Shown: piece by piece, positions 52,352 through 60,579 of the stretch
Layout: every line of letters starts with the position of its first letter
Numbering within the stretch: position 1 is the first letter of the stretch
NCBI RefSeq assembly: GCF_014646255.1
Contig: NZ_BMNC01000015.1
Coordinates: forward strand, 1-64,000
Source of the DNA: Lentzea pudingi
GTDB taxonomy: Bacteria > Actinomycetota > Actinomycetes > Mycobacteriales > Pseudonocardiaceae
Length of the DNA: 64,000 nt
Reading direction: 5' to 3'
The notes under the pieces: generated by a model
What the model saw: only the letters and a program-made list of their open reading frames with translations
Databases searched by the model: none
Told to the model about the DNA's origin: nothing
Position numbers and translations under genes: made by a program

Positions 52352-53242
52352 ATGCGAGTCGTCATCGCGGGATCGTCGGGACTGATCGGCACGAGCCTGG
52401 TGGCGTCCATGCGCGCCGCCGGCCACGAGGTGCTGCGGCTGGTGCGCCGCAAAGCGGTCGCGCCGGACGAACGCGGCTGGGACCCGTACGCCGGTCGCAT
52501 CGACGACGGCACGTTCGACGGTGTCGACGCCGTCATCAACCTCTGCGGCGCGGGCATCGGCGACAAGCGCTGGGACGACGCCCGCAAGCAGGTGCTGCAC
52601 GACAGCCGGATCGTGCCGGCCGAGGTGCTGTCGGCGGCGTGCGTCGAGCACGGCGTGCCGACGCTGGTGAGCTCGTCGGGCGCCCACTTCTACGGCGACA
52701 CCGGTTCGCGCCTCGCGGACGAGGACGCACCGGGTGGCCACACCTACATGTCGCGACTGACCCAGGACTGGGAGGCGGCGACGTCCGTGGCGCAGGAAGG
52801 CGGCGTGCGGGTCGTGCTCATGCGCACCGCTGTCGTCATCTCTCCGTCGGGCGGTGTGTTCGGCCGGTTGAAGCCGGTGTTCCAGTTCTTCCTGGGCGGC
52901 AAGCTCGGCACCGGTGAGCAGTTCTTCCCGTGGGTGTCGCTGGACGACATCGTGTCGGCGTACCGGTTCGTCGTCGAGCACGAGGACATCCGCGGGCCGG
53001 TCAACGTCGCGGGTCCGGCGCCGGTGACGAACTCCGAGTTCACCAAGGCCGTCGGCACGGCACTGGGCCGGCCGACGCCGTGGGTGGTGCCCGCGTTCGC
53101 GCTGAAGGCGTTGCTCGGCGGCGAGATGGCTCAGGAACTGCTGCTCAGCGGTCCGGGGCTCACGCCGAAGGCGTTGGAGAGCCACGGGTTCCACTTCCTG
53201 CACCCCACGCTGCCGGCCGCACTGAACGCGGCGGTCGCATGA
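52352..53242 (+). CDS. TIGR01777-family SDR / nucleotide-sugar epimerase-like protein
   Basis: A 296-aa extended SDR of the YfcH type. AGSSGLIGTSLVASMRAAGHEV is the NAD(P)-binding start; VDAVINLCGAGIGDKRW and GAHFYGDTGSRLADED follow. The FPWVSLDDIVSAYRFVVE block and FLHPTLPAAL tail are diagnostic of TIGR01777. The substrate is unknown. It matches Rv2216, between the E2 and lipB genes. Confidence 0.9.
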   Translation: MRVVIAGSSGLIGTSLVASMRAAGHEVLRLVRRKAVAPDERGWDPYAGRIDDGTFDGVDAVINLCGAGIGDKRWDDARKQVLHDSRIVPAEVLSAACVEHGVPTLVSSSGAHFYGDTGSRLADEDAPGGHTYMSRLTQDWEAATSVAQEGGVRVVLMRTAVVISPSGGVFGRLKPVFQFFLGGKLGTGEQFFPWVSLDDIVSAYRFVVEHEDIRGPVNVAGPAPVTNSEFTKAVGTALGRPTPWVVPAFALKALLGGEMAQELLLSGPGLTPKALESHGFHFLHPTLPAALNAAVA

Positions 53243-53817
53243 CGCGAGCGGTGGCGGCGGTGCTGGTCGTCTCGTGGATCCTGGTGGGACTCCCCGAGGT
53301 GACCGGACTCGACGTGTGGGTGCACGACGAGCTGCCACGGCCGGAGTGGCTGCGGGCGACGGCGTTCGCGGTGAGCCTGGTGCTCGGGCCGACGATCGGC
53401 TGGACGTTCGCGGCCGTGTTGTTCGTGCTCGCGTGGAAACGGCGCGACCCGCGGTTGTGGAAGGCGCTCGCACTGCACGGCCTGTGCTGCGCGACGCTGC
53501 TGACGAGGTTCCTGTTCGACCGGGTCCGGCCCATCGAGTACCACCTGCCGAGCTATCCGAGCGGGCACACGGTGGCGGTCGCGTCGACCGGTTTCACGCT
53601 GGTCGTCCTGCTGAGGCGAGGCGTGCTGTGGGCGGTGCTCGCGGTGCTCGTGGCGGGGTTCGCGAGGATCGTGCTGCAGATGCACTGGGTCACCGACGTC
53701 GTCGGCGCCGTGCTGGGTGTGACGGGCGTCGGGCTCTTGGCGGCCATGGCTCTGGGGTTGGTAACGTCGGGTCGTGAACTCGTGCCGGACCTCGTCAGAC
53801 CCCGTCGTCATCCGTGA
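53239..53817 (+). CDS. PAP2-family membrane phosphatase
   Basis: A 192-aa integral membrane protein with about five helices. The phosphatase motifs are DRVRP (C1), YPSGHT (C2) and ARIVLQMHWVTDV (C3), with the catalytic His residues present. Such enzymes hydrolyse lipid phosphates, for example undecaprenyl pyrophosphate or phosphatidate. ATG at 53239 overlaps the SDR stop by 4 bases, and its 3' end overlaps the lipB start by 44 bases. Confidence 0.87.
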   Translation: MTRAVAAVLVVSWILVGLPEVTGLDVWVHDELPRPEWLRATAFAVSLVLGPTIGWTFAAVLFVLAWKRRDPRLWKALALHGLCCATLLTRFLFDRVRPIEYHLPSYPSGHTVAVASTGFTLVVLLRRGVLWAVLAVLVAGFARIVLQMHWVTDVVGAVLGVTGVGLLAAMALGLVTSGRELVPDLVRPRRHP

Positions 53818-54514
53818 GCTGGGGCTCATCGAGTACACGGCGGCGTGGGACCTCCAGAAGGAGATCGCGGAGGCGCGTGCCGCCAAAGATGGTGACGGCA
53901 CCGGCCCCGACACCCTCCTGCTGCTGGAGCACCCGCCCGTCTACACCTGCGGCAAGCGCACCCTCGACGAGGAGCGCCCGCGCGGGGGCAGCACCCCGGT
54001 CATCGACGTCGACCGCGGCGGCAAGATCACCTGGCACGGCCCCGGCCAGCTGGTCGGGTACCCGATCGTCAAGCTCGCCGACCCCATCGACGTCGTGGAG
54101 TACGTGCGGCGCGTCGAGCAGGGCCTGATCGACGTGTGCGACCAGCTGGGCGTGCACACCGGCCGGATCGAGGGCCGCAGCGGCGTGTGGCTGCCCGCCG
54201 ACGACCGCGGCCCGGAGCGCAAGGTCGCCGCCATCGGCATCCGCGTGCAGCGCGGCGTGACGATGCACGGCTTCGAGATCAACTGCAACGCGAGCCTCGA
54301 CGCGTTCGGCGACATCATCCCGTGCGGCATCAAGGACGCGGGCGTCGCTTCTCTCTCGCACGAGCTGGGGCGCGACGTCACCGTCGCCGAGGTCCTGCCG
54401 CTCGCCCGTGACGCTGTGCTCGCGGCGCTCGACGGAACGCTCCCCCTGACGGACCGCACTTTGACCCGCTCTGGACCCGTCGCGCCGGGGATCACCTTCG
54501 CTAGCATGCCGTAG
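53774..54514 (+). CDS. lipB: Octanoyl-[ACP]:protein octanoyltransferase
   Basis: A 246-aa enzyme that moves the octanoyl group from acyl carrier protein to lipoyl domains, first step of lipoate assembly. LLLLEHPPVYTCGKRT, GKITWHGPGQLVGYPIVKL and the catalytic Cys in FGDIIPCGIKDAGVASLSHE are intact. GTG start. In most actinobacteria lipA follows directly; here it does not, and a Tat-signal gene and then polyketide-type genes come next. Confidence 0.95.
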   Translation: MNSCRTSSDPVVIRELGLIEYTAAWDLQKEIAEARAAKDGDGTGPDTLLLLEHPPVYTCGKRTLDEERPRGGSTPVIDVDRGGKITWHGPGQLVGYPIVKLADPIDVVEYVRRVEQGLIDVCDQLGVHTGRIEGRSGVWLPADDRGPERKVAAIGIRVQRGVTMHGFEINCNASLDAFGDIIPCGIKDAGVASLSHELGRDVTVAEVLPLARDAVLAALDGTLPLTDRTLTRSGPVAPGITFASMP

Positions 54515-54557
54515 CTCCGCGGCGGGGAACCCGCGGACATTCGGAGGAGGGTGCGTC

Positions 54558-55052
54558 GTGAGGTTGTCCCGACGCCAGTTGTTCACGGCTGCCGGAGTCA
54601 CGGCACTAGCGTCCACAGGACTGGCGACAGGTTCGGTGGCGGTGGCCGCACCTGTCCGCACGTGGTCCGGTGAGATCCAGGTCAGCGACTGGGAGCAGTA
54701 CCACCTCGGGCTCGACGGTGGAGCGCACCAGAAAGCACTCGTCGCGCTGGGCATCGCCCACCGCGACGGGGTGCACGCCGACGAGCAGTACCTGATGGTG
54801 CCGGTCGAGTCCGTGCGGCGGGCCGCGCTGGAGTTCGGTGACCACGCGGCGGCCGACGTGCTGCGGGCCCGGTTCGGCCTCGACTCGCCGTCGATGCTCG
54901 GACGCGGGCTCAGGCTGGTGCTCGGGCGGGACGGGCTGGAGAAGCGCTACCTCGACGACCCGGGACTGCAGCTGCGCTACATCGGACATCGGCGGCGCTT
55001 CGCGAACCACGTCCTGCCGATGCCGGCCGCGGTCCGCAAAGCACTCGCCTGA
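54558..55052 (+). CDS. Tat-secreted hypothetical protein
   Basis: A 164-aa protein. The N-terminus SRRQLFTAAGVTALASTGLA is a clear twin-arginine signal with cleavage near AAPV. The mature part contains SDWEQYHLGLDGGAHQKAL and a helical region FGDHAAADVLRARFGLDSPS. No family recognised. GTG start with GGAGGAGG upstream. Last plus-strand gene of the conserved block before the polyketide region. Confidence 0.78.
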   Translation: MRLSRRQLFTAAGVTALASTGLATGSVAVAAPVRTWSGEIQVSDWEQYHLGLDGGAHQKALVALGIAHRDGVHADEQYLMVPVESVRRAALEFGDHAAADVLRARFGLDSPSMLGRGLRLVLGRDGLEKRYLDDPGLQLRYIGHRRRFANHVLPMPAAVRKALA

Positions 55053-55056
55053 TGTC

Positions 55057-55088
55057 CGACAGATCAGAGCTGCGACAAATCAGAGCTG
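55057..55088. repeat. 16-bp tandem duplication at the core/cluster junction
   Basis: CGACAGATCAGAGCTG (55057-55072) is followed directly by CGACAAATCAGAGCTG (55073-55088), one mismatch in 16. It spans the 3' end of the F420 oxidoreductase gene, including its TGA stop at 55080-55082, and the gap to the convergent Tat protein gene. Confidence 0.85.
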
Positions 55089-56009
55089 GGGAGCGACGTC
55101 CGACGCGATCTCGGTGATGTGGTCGAGGTCGGACAGGTCGAGAACCTGCAGGTACACGCGCTGTACACCGGTCGCATCCCGCCAGGACGCGATGCGGTCG
55201 ACGACCTCGGCGGGGGTGCCGGCCAGACCGTTCTCCCGCAGCTCGGCGGCGTCGCGGCCGATCGCGGCGGCACGGCGGGCGACGTCGGCGTCGGTGCGGC
55301 CGACACACGCGACGAGGGCGACGGAGCGGATGAGCTCCTTAGGGTCGCGGCCGATCTCCTCGCACGCGGCGTCGACGCGGGCGAACTGCTCGACGGCGGC
55401 GTCGATGCGAACGAACGGCAGGTTGAACTCGGTCGCGTAGGACGCGGCCAGCGCCGGGGTGCGGCGAGCGCCCATGCCGCCGATCAGCAGCGGGACGCGT
55501 TCCTGCGCGGGCTTGGGCAGCGCGGGCGAGTCCGTCAGCGCGTAGTGCTTGCCCTCGAACGAGAACGTGCCGCCGAGCGGGGTCTCCCACAGGCCGGTGA
55601 TGATCGCGACCTGCTCCTCGTAGCGCTCGAAGCGCTCCCCCAGCGACGGGAACGGCAGGCCGTACGCGGTGTGCTCGGCCTCGTACCAGCCGGCGCCGAT
55701 GCCGAACTCCACGCGGCCGCCGGACATCTGGTCGACCTGGGCGACGCTGATGGCCAGCGGTCCGGGGTGGCGGAACGTCGCGGCGGTCATCAGCGTGCCC
55801 AGGCGGATCGTCGACGTGTCGCGGGCGAGGCCGGCGAACGTGATCCACGGGTCGGTCGGGCCGGGCAGACCGTCGGCCGAGCCCATCCTGAGGTAGTGGT
55901 CGGAGCGGAAGAAGGCGCCGTAGCCGGCGTCCTCGGCCGTCATGGCCACGCGGAGCAGGTCGTCGTAGCTCGCCCCCTGCTGGGGCTCGGTGAAGATGCG
56001 AAGTTCCAC
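55080..56009 (-). CDS. F420-dependent LLM-class oxidoreductase (TIGR03560 type)
   Basis: A 309-aa luciferase-like flavin/F420 oxidoreductase with a TIM-barrel fold. ELRIFTEPQQGASYDDLL opens the protein after the GTG start. SDHYLRMGS, LGTLMTAATFRHPGPLA and GGRVEFGIGAGWYEAEH are the F420-binding blocks of the TIGR03560 group. The substrate is unknown. This group is common in actinobacterial chromosomes, so it may or may not belong to the polyketide cluster; the 11-bp spacing from the racemase gene favours co-transcription. Confidence 0.87.
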   Translation of the reverse strand: MELRIFTEPQQGASYDDLLRVAMTAEDAGYGAFFRSDHYLRMGSADGLPGPTDPWITFAGLARDTSTIRLGTLMTAATFRHPGPLAISVAQVDQMSGGRVEFGIGAGWYEAEHTAYGLPFPSLGERFERYEEQVAIITGLWETPLGGTFSFEGKHYALTDSPALPKPAQERVPLLIGGMGARRTPALAASYATEFNLPFVRIDAAVEQFARVDAACEEIGRDPKELIRSVALVACVGRTDADVARRAAAIGRDAAELRENGLAGTPAEVVDRIASWRDATGVQRVYLQVLDLSDLDHITEIASDVAPQL

Positions 56010-56020
56010 GAAGACCAAAT

Positions 56021-57016
56021 CTAGTCGGTGGAAAAGCGCGGTGCAGGAACAGCCGCTCCCTGGGACGTGAACACCCTGCGGGCCACCAGGTGCGGGTGCG
56101 ACACCGCCTCCTCCAGGGTCAGCACCGGGGTCACGCAGGCGTCGGACGAACCGAACACCTCCGACCACTCGTCGCGCGTCCGGGTCAGGAACGCCTCGGC
56201 GAACGTCTTGCGCAGCAACGGCCACGAGTCGCGGTCCAGCTGCGCGGGCAGGTCGCCCGCGGACAGCCCCAGACCGGCCAGCAGCAGGGCGTAGAACTGC
56301 GGCTCCAGCGATCCCACCGCGACGGAACGGCCGTCCGCGCACTCGTAGATCGAGTAGAACGGGCACCCGCCGTCGAGCAGGTTCGAGTCCGGCGAGTCCT
56401 CCCACACCGACTGCGCCTTCATCGACCAGATCATCTGCGCCAGCGACGCGACCCCGTCGACGATCGCCGCGTCGACGACCTGGCCGAGACCGGTGCGCTG
56501 CCGTTCCCACAACGCCGCCAGCACGCCCAGCACCAGGTACAGCGAGCCACCGCCGAAGTCGCCGACGAGGTTCAGCGGCGGTTTGCCGATCGCGTGCAGC
56601 AGCCCGGTGACCGACAGGTAGTTGATGTCGTGCCCGGCGCGCTGGGCCAGCGGACCGTCCTGACCCCAGCCCGTCATCCGCGCGTAGATCAGGCCGGGGT
56701 TGACCGCCAGGCAGTCGGACGGGCCGAGGCCGAGCCGTTCCAGCACACCGGGGCGGAAGCCCTCGATCACCACGTCGGCCGACGCGATCAGCGCCAGGAC
56801 CGACGCACGTCCTTCAGCGGACTTCAGGTCCGCCGACACCGAACGCCTGCCGCGCAACAGGAAGTCGCGGGAGGCGTCCGGCACCACGGACAGCCCGCCG
56901 GACGGACGCTCGACGCGCACGACCTCCGCGCCGAGGTCCGCCAGCAGCATCGCGCCGTGCGGGCCGGGACCGATGCCGCCGAACTCGACGACCTTCAGTC
57001 CGTCCAAAGGCGACAT
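56021..57016 (-). CDS. CaiB/BaiF family, alpha-methylacyl-CoA racemase-like
   Basis: A 331-aa class III CoA-transferase-fold protein. PLDGLKVVEFGGIGPGPHGAML is the typical start. The racemase-type catalytic pair is present: His in AGHDINYLS and Asp in VGDFGGGSLYL, the positions of His126 and Asp156 in the mycobacterial enzyme MCR. So epimerisation of a 2-methylacyl-CoA, rather than CoA transfer, is favoured. Its ATG overlaps the ABM stop (ATGA). Slightly shorter than the usual 360 residues. A role in a branched starter unit is inferred only. Confidence 0.87.
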   Translation of the reverse strand: MSPLDGLKVVEFGGIGPGPHGAMLLADLGAEVVRVERPSGGLSVVPDASRDFLLRGRRSVSADLKSAEGRASVLALIASADVVIEGFRPGVLERLGLGPSDCLAVNPGLIYARMTGWGQDGPLAQRAGHDINYLSVTGLLHAIGKPPLNLVGDFGGGSLYLVLGVLAALWERQRTGLGQVVDAAIVDGVASLAQMIWSMKAQSVWEDSPDSNLLDGGCPFYSIYECADGRSVAVGSLEPQFYALLLAGLGLSAGDLPAQLDRDSWPLLRKTFAEAFLTRTRDEWSEVFGSSDACVTPVLTLEEAVSHPHLVARRVFTSQGAAVPAPRFSTD

Positions 57017-57315
57017 CAGGACTCGGAGGCCACGAACGACAGGCGCGGGTTGAAGATCGCGCCCGTGGACTCGGCCAGGCCGCGCATCGCCTTGGCGTGG
57101 TTGCCGAAGTCCGGGTGGGCCAGGGCCGCGCGCAGGGCGTCGGCGCTCTCCCACAGCGCGATGTTGATGTACGACGCCGGGTCGTCGAGCTGACGCGACA
57201 GCGTGTACTGGATCAGGCCCGGCTGCTCGCGCAGGAACGCCGCGGTCTCGTCGAAGGCCTTCTCGAACTCCTCGGGGTCGCCGGTGAGCGTGAAGCGGTT
57301 CAGGAAGGTGATCAT
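57016..57315 (-). CDS. ABM-domain monooxygenase (polyketide-tailoring type)
   Basis: A 99-aa protein of the antibiotic biosynthesis monooxygenase fold. FLNRFTLTGDPEEFEKAFDE, QPGLIQYTLSRQLDD and YINIALWESADALRAALAHP are typical. Related small enzymes oxidise anthrones to quinones without cofactor. GGGGAG precedes the ATG at 57315. Divergent from the cyclase gene by 105 bp, which likely holds a two-way promoter, and coupled to the racemase gene. Confidence 0.85.
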   Translation of the reverse strand: MITFLNRFTLTGDPEEFEKAFDETAAFLREQPGLIQYTLSRQLDDPASYINIALWESADALRAALAHPDFGNHAKAMRGLAESTGAIFNPRLSFVASES

Positions 57316-57420
57316 GCGGGAGCTCCCCAAGAATGGACGCTGAAATGGTGTCTGGCCGAGGAAAACTCTGCACACCGCGTCTTGAGACGTGCTCAAGGAA
57401 CGCCCGCCAGGCTCTTCATC

Positions 57421-58197
57421 ATGCGCATCATCGATCTGTCTTCCCACATTGACGCATCCGCGTACGAAGCGGACCCGGTGACGCACGAGGTGCTCACGGC
57501 CGCCCAGGGTGCCGAACACATGGCCGAGCAGCTCAAGGCACGGCTCGGCATCGAGTTCGACGTCTCCGTGCTGCGGGACTCCGAGTTCCTGACGCTGGAC
57601 CGGATCAGCCTGACCTCCCACACCGGAACGCACGTCGACGCGCCGTCGCACTACGGCTCGAAGACCACGTACGGCAACGGGATCCCGCGCCACATCGACG
57701 AGATGCCGCTCGAGTGGTTCCACAACCCCGGCGTGAAGCTCGACGTCCGCGGCCACGGCACCGGCGTCATCGGTGTCGAGGTGCTGGAGAAGGAGTTCGC
57801 CCGCATCGGCTACACGCCGAAGCCGATGGACATCGTCATCCTCGACACCGGCGCCGCCGAGCACGCGGGCACCCAGACCTACTTCACCGACTACACCGGA
57901 CTCGACGGCCCGGCCACGAACTTCCTGCTGGACCTCGGGGTCAAGGTGATCGCCACCGACGCGTTCAGCCTCGACGCGCCGTTCCCGGACATCGTCAAGC
58001 GCTACCTGCAGACGAAGGACGAGAGCGTGCTGTGGCCCGCGCACTTCGCCGGCCGCGACCGCGAGTACTGCCAGATCGAACGGCTGGCGAACCTGGACGC
58101 GTTGCCGGACTTCGGGTTCACCGTCGTCGCGTTCCCCGTCAAGATCAAGGGTGCCGGGGCCGGCTGGACGCGTGCGGTCGCGCTGCTCGACGACTGA
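57421..58197 (+). CDS. PF04199 cyclase / kynurenine-formamidase-like metalloenzyme
   Basis: A 258-aa protein. The metal-binding motif HTGTHVDAPSH (HxGTHxDxPxH) is complete, with DIVILDTGAAEH and ATDAFSLDAPFPD following. The family includes kynurenine formamidases, isatin hydrolases and proteins proposed as late-ring cyclases in aromatic polyketide clusters. The genetic setting supports the cyclase role here. ATG start. A terminator lies 129 bp downstream. Confidence 0.85.
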   Translation: MRIIDLSSHIDASAYEADPVTHEVLTAAQGAEHMAEQLKARLGIEFDVSVLRDSEFLTLDRISLTSHTGTHVDAPSHYGSKTTYGNGIPRHIDEMPLEWFHNPGVKLDVRGHGTGVIGVEVLEKEFARIGYTPKPMDIVILDTGAAEHAGTQTYFTDYTGLDGPATNFLLDLGVKVIATDAFSLDAPFPDIVKRYLQTKDESVLWPAHFAGRDREYCQIERLANLDALPDFGFTVVAFPVKIKGAGAGWTRAVALLDD

Positions 58198-58254
58198 AAA
58201 CCGGCCAACCGTTCCTCAAGTGAGAGCTGAATCACCGTACTTACCTTCGTAGGT

Positions 58255-58317
58255 ATGGAAAACAACGATTCATGGCCACCAGAGAACGAAGACCACATCG
58301 TCCGCGGCATCGACTAG
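58255..58317 (+). CDS. Possible 20-aa peptide before terminator
   Basis: The frame MENNDSWPPENEDHIVRGID, ATG to TAG, lies in a less GC-rich patch and ends 8 bp before a strong terminator. The composition (Asn, Asp, Glu, Trp, Pro) is unlike random frames here. The ribosome binding site is weak (TAGGT directly before ATG). It may be a leader or a small peptide gene; no modifying enzyme was seen next to it. Confidence 0.35.
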   Translation: MENNDSWPPENEDHIVRGID

Positions 58318-58325
58318 AAGTCACT

Positions 58326-58376
58326 AAAGGGCCGCCCTCCCCAGAAATCGGACTGGGAGAGGGCGGCCCTTTTATA
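58326..58376. terminator. Strong bidirectional terminator
   Basis: AAAGGGCCGCCCTC and its complement form the stem, with a CCCCAG/CTGGGA continuation and an 8-nt loop; TTTTATA follows on the plus strand and AAAG symmetry allows use on the minus strand. It ends the cyclase transcript and also lies just after the acyltransferase stop, so it isolates the PKS operon. Confidence 0.9.
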
Positions 58377-58380
58377 CGTT

Positions 58381-59298
58381 CTAGGCCAAGCGAGCGCGCG
58401 CGGCGTCAACGGTGTCCGAGGAGTCCAGCAACGGCAACACCTGCGAGGCACCGGACCTCACTGCCTTGGTGCGGCGCGCGAACGACGTCAGGGTCTGACC
58501 GGGACCGGCTTCCACGAGCAGCACGTCGTACATCGCCACGAGCTCGTTGAGCGCCGGTCCGAAGTAGACGGCATCGGTCAGCTGACGGGTCCAGAACCGC
58601 GCGGACAGCGCGTCCTCCGAGGTCATCAGCTTGCCCGTGTACCCCGAGTACACCGGCATCGAAGGCGCGACCGGTGAAGCGCTCCACGACGCCAGCGCCT
58701 CGTCCACGGCGGGCTGCATGGCCGGGCTGTGGAACGGCGTCGACGCCGGCACCGTCACGACGATGAACTCGTCCGCCTCCAACCGCGCACGCACGCGCGC
58801 CAGCGGCTCGTCCGACCCGGCCAGCATCGTCTGCCGCGCGGAGTTCACGGCGGCGATCGCGACGTCACCCTCCAGGTAGGGCAACAGGTCCGACTCCGAG
58901 GCCGCCGCGGCCAGCATGCCGCCGGAGGGGATCGGCACGGCCGACAGCACCCGGTCCCGCACCAGGGACACGGCCTCCTCCAACGAGAACACCCCGGCCA
59001 GCGTCGCCGCGACGACCTCGCCCGCGGAGTGCCCGATCAACGCGACGGGCTCGACGCCCCACGACAGAACGGTGCGCCCCAGCGCGTAGTCGACCGCGAA
59101 CAGCAACGGCTGCGCGCGCGACACGTGGTCGATGTCGGCACCGGAGAGCCAGTCCTCACAGGCAAGAGAGCCGACCTCGCCGAACAGCTCGAACACCTCG
59201 TCGATCACCGAGGTGAACACCGCGTCCGTGCCGTACAGGGAGGCCGCCATCCGCGGGTACTGCGACCCCTGCCCGGGAAACATCAGTGCTACGTCCAC
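58381..59298 (-). CDS. Malonyl-CoA:ACP acyltransferase-type enzyme
   Basis: A 305-aa acyltransferase. FPGQGSQYPRMAASLY opens it. The active-site GHSAGEVVAATLAG is near residue 87 and ASTPFHSPAMQP supplies the catalytic His; its FHSP resembles malonyl-selective rather than methylmalonyl-selective enzymes. GTG at 59298 has GGAGG 8 nt upstream. Type II clusters often borrow FabD from fatty acid synthesis, so a dedicated copy may reload malonyl groups or edit starter units as proposed for ZhuC and DpsD. It lies downstream of KS-beta behind a hairpin. Confidence 0.9.
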   Translation of the reverse strand: MDVALMFPGQGSQYPRMAASLYGTDAVFTSVIDEVFELFGEVGSLACEDWLSGADIDHVSRAQPLLFAVDYALGRTVLSWGVEPVALIGHSAGEVVAATLAGVFSLEEAVSLVRDRVLSAVPIPSGGMLAAAASESDLLPYLEGDVAIAAVNSARQTMLAGSDEPLARVRARLEADEFIVVTVPASTPFHSPAMQPAVDEALASWSASPVAPSMPVYSGYTGKLMTSEDALSARFWTRQLTDAVYFGPALNELVAMYDVLLVEAGPGQTLTSFARRTKAVRSGASQVLPLLDSSDTVDAARARLA

Positions 59299-59317
59299 AA
59301 CACGCCTCCAGAAACGG

Positions 59318-59356
59318 CTCAAGGGCCGCGAAGGGAACACCTTCACGGCCCTTGAG
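59318..59356. promoter_or_regulatory. Stem-loop between KS-beta and the acyltransferase
   Basis: A 17-bp stem (CTCAAGGGCCGCGAAGG with a complement that differs at one position) around GAACA lies in the 66-bp gap between the KS-beta stop and the acyltransferase start. With no T-tract, it could be an attenuator or an RNA-stability/processing site that lowers acyltransferase expression relative to the ketosynthases. Confidence 0.75.
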
Positions 59357-59364
59357 GCAGGACA

Positions 59365-60579
59365 TCACCTGTACTCGCGAACCACCATGGCGGAGTTGAA
59401 GCCGCCCTTGCCGCGCCCGAGCACCAGCGCGGCCTTGATCTTGCCGTGCCGCGCCTCGTTCAGCACGAGGTCGAGCTCGTACTCCGGGACGGGGTTCTCG
59501 ACGTTGATGGTCGGCGGGATCGCGCTCCAGTAGATGGAGAGGATCGCCGACGCCACGTCCAGGGAGCCACCACCGGCGAACAGGCGGCCCGTCATGGTCT
59601 TCGGGGCCGTCACCGGCACGCCGTACGGCCCGAAGATGCCCTTGATCGCCTCGGCCTCCGCCTTGTCGAGCTCGGGGATGCCCGCCGCGTCGGCGAACAC
59701 CACGTCGATCTCGGAGGCGTCCATGCCGGCGTCGCGCAACGCCAGTTCGGCCGCCCGCTTCAGACCCGGCTCCCGCGACGGCATCTTCGAGTCGAACGTC
59801 GAGGCGTACCCGACGATCTCACCGTAGATGCGCGTGCCCGGACGCCCTGCCGCCGACTCGGGTGTCTCGACGACCATGATCGCGCCACCCTCGCCCGCGA
59901 CGTACCCGGAGGCGTCGCGGTCGAACGGCAGGTAGGCGCGCTTCGGATTGTTGTTGCGCGACAGGCAACCCGACGCCTGGTGGGCCACCCACGCCCACGG
60001 GCACAGCGAGGAGTCCATGCCACCCGTGAGGGCGAGCTGGACACCCTTGCGCAGCTGGCGCCGGGCGTGACCGATGGAGTCGATGCCACCGGCCTGCTCG
60101 GACACCACGACCGCGCCGGGACCGCGCGTGCCGTGCCTGATGGAGATCTGGCCCGTGTTGACCGCGTAGAACCACGCGAACGACTGGTACGCCGAGACGT
60201 ACTCCGGTCCCTGGTGCCACAGCTTCTGCAGTTCGCGCTGCCCGAACTCGTACCCGCCGGCGGTCGCCGCGGTGATCACCGCGATGTCCGTGTCGGGGAT
60301 GTCGTTCGGCTGCACACCCGCACCACGCAACGCCCAGTCCGTGCCGACCAGTGTCAGCCGCGTCATGTGGTCCGTCTGCGGCAGCAGGCGACCCTGCAGG
60401 TGCCGCCCTGCCTCGAAGCCAGGCACCTCACCGGCGATCTTCGCCCAGTAGTTCGCGCTGTCGAACCGGGTGATCGGCCTGATCGCCGCCTCACCGTGCA
60501 GGGTCGCCCGCCAGTACGCGGTCGGCCCCAATCCGTTCGGCGACGCAATGCCGATTCCCGTCACCACCGCCCGAGTCAC
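59365..60579 (-). CDS. Ketosynthase beta / chain length factor
   Basis: A 404-aa KS-fold partner subunit. The active-site Cys is replaced by Gln in VVVSEQAGGIDSIGHA (about residue 162), the mark of chain length factors. VVTGIGIASPNGLGPTAYW opens it and GEGGAIMVVETPESA is conserved. It forms a heterodimer with KS-alpha and sets polyketide length; the length cannot be read reliably from sequence. ATG... start overlaps the KS-alpha stop by 4 bases. Confidence 0.95.
   Translation of the reverse strand: MTRAVVTGIGIASPNGLGPTAYWRATLHGEAAIRPITRFDSANYWAKIAGEVPGFEAGRHLQGRLLPQTDHMTRLTLVGTDWALRGAGVQPNDIPDTDIAVITAATAGGYEFGQRELQKLWHQGPEYVSAYQSFAWFYAVNTGQISIRHGTRGPGAVVVSEQAGGIDSIGHARRQLRKGVQLALTGGMDSSLCPWAWVAHQASGCLSRNNNPKRAYLPFDRDASGYVAGEGGAIMVVETPESAAGRPGTRIYGEIVGYASTFDSKMPSREPGLKRAAELALRDAGMDASEIDVVFADAAGIPELDKAEAEAIKGIFGPYGVPVTAPKTMTGRLFAGGGSLDVASAILSIYWSAIPPTINVENPVPEYELDLVLNEARHGKIKAALVLGRGKGGFNSAMVVREYR

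Noticed and set aside
58255..58317. RiPP precursor peptide
   Set aside because: No leader/core pattern and no modifying or export genes next to it; kept only as a possible small ORF.
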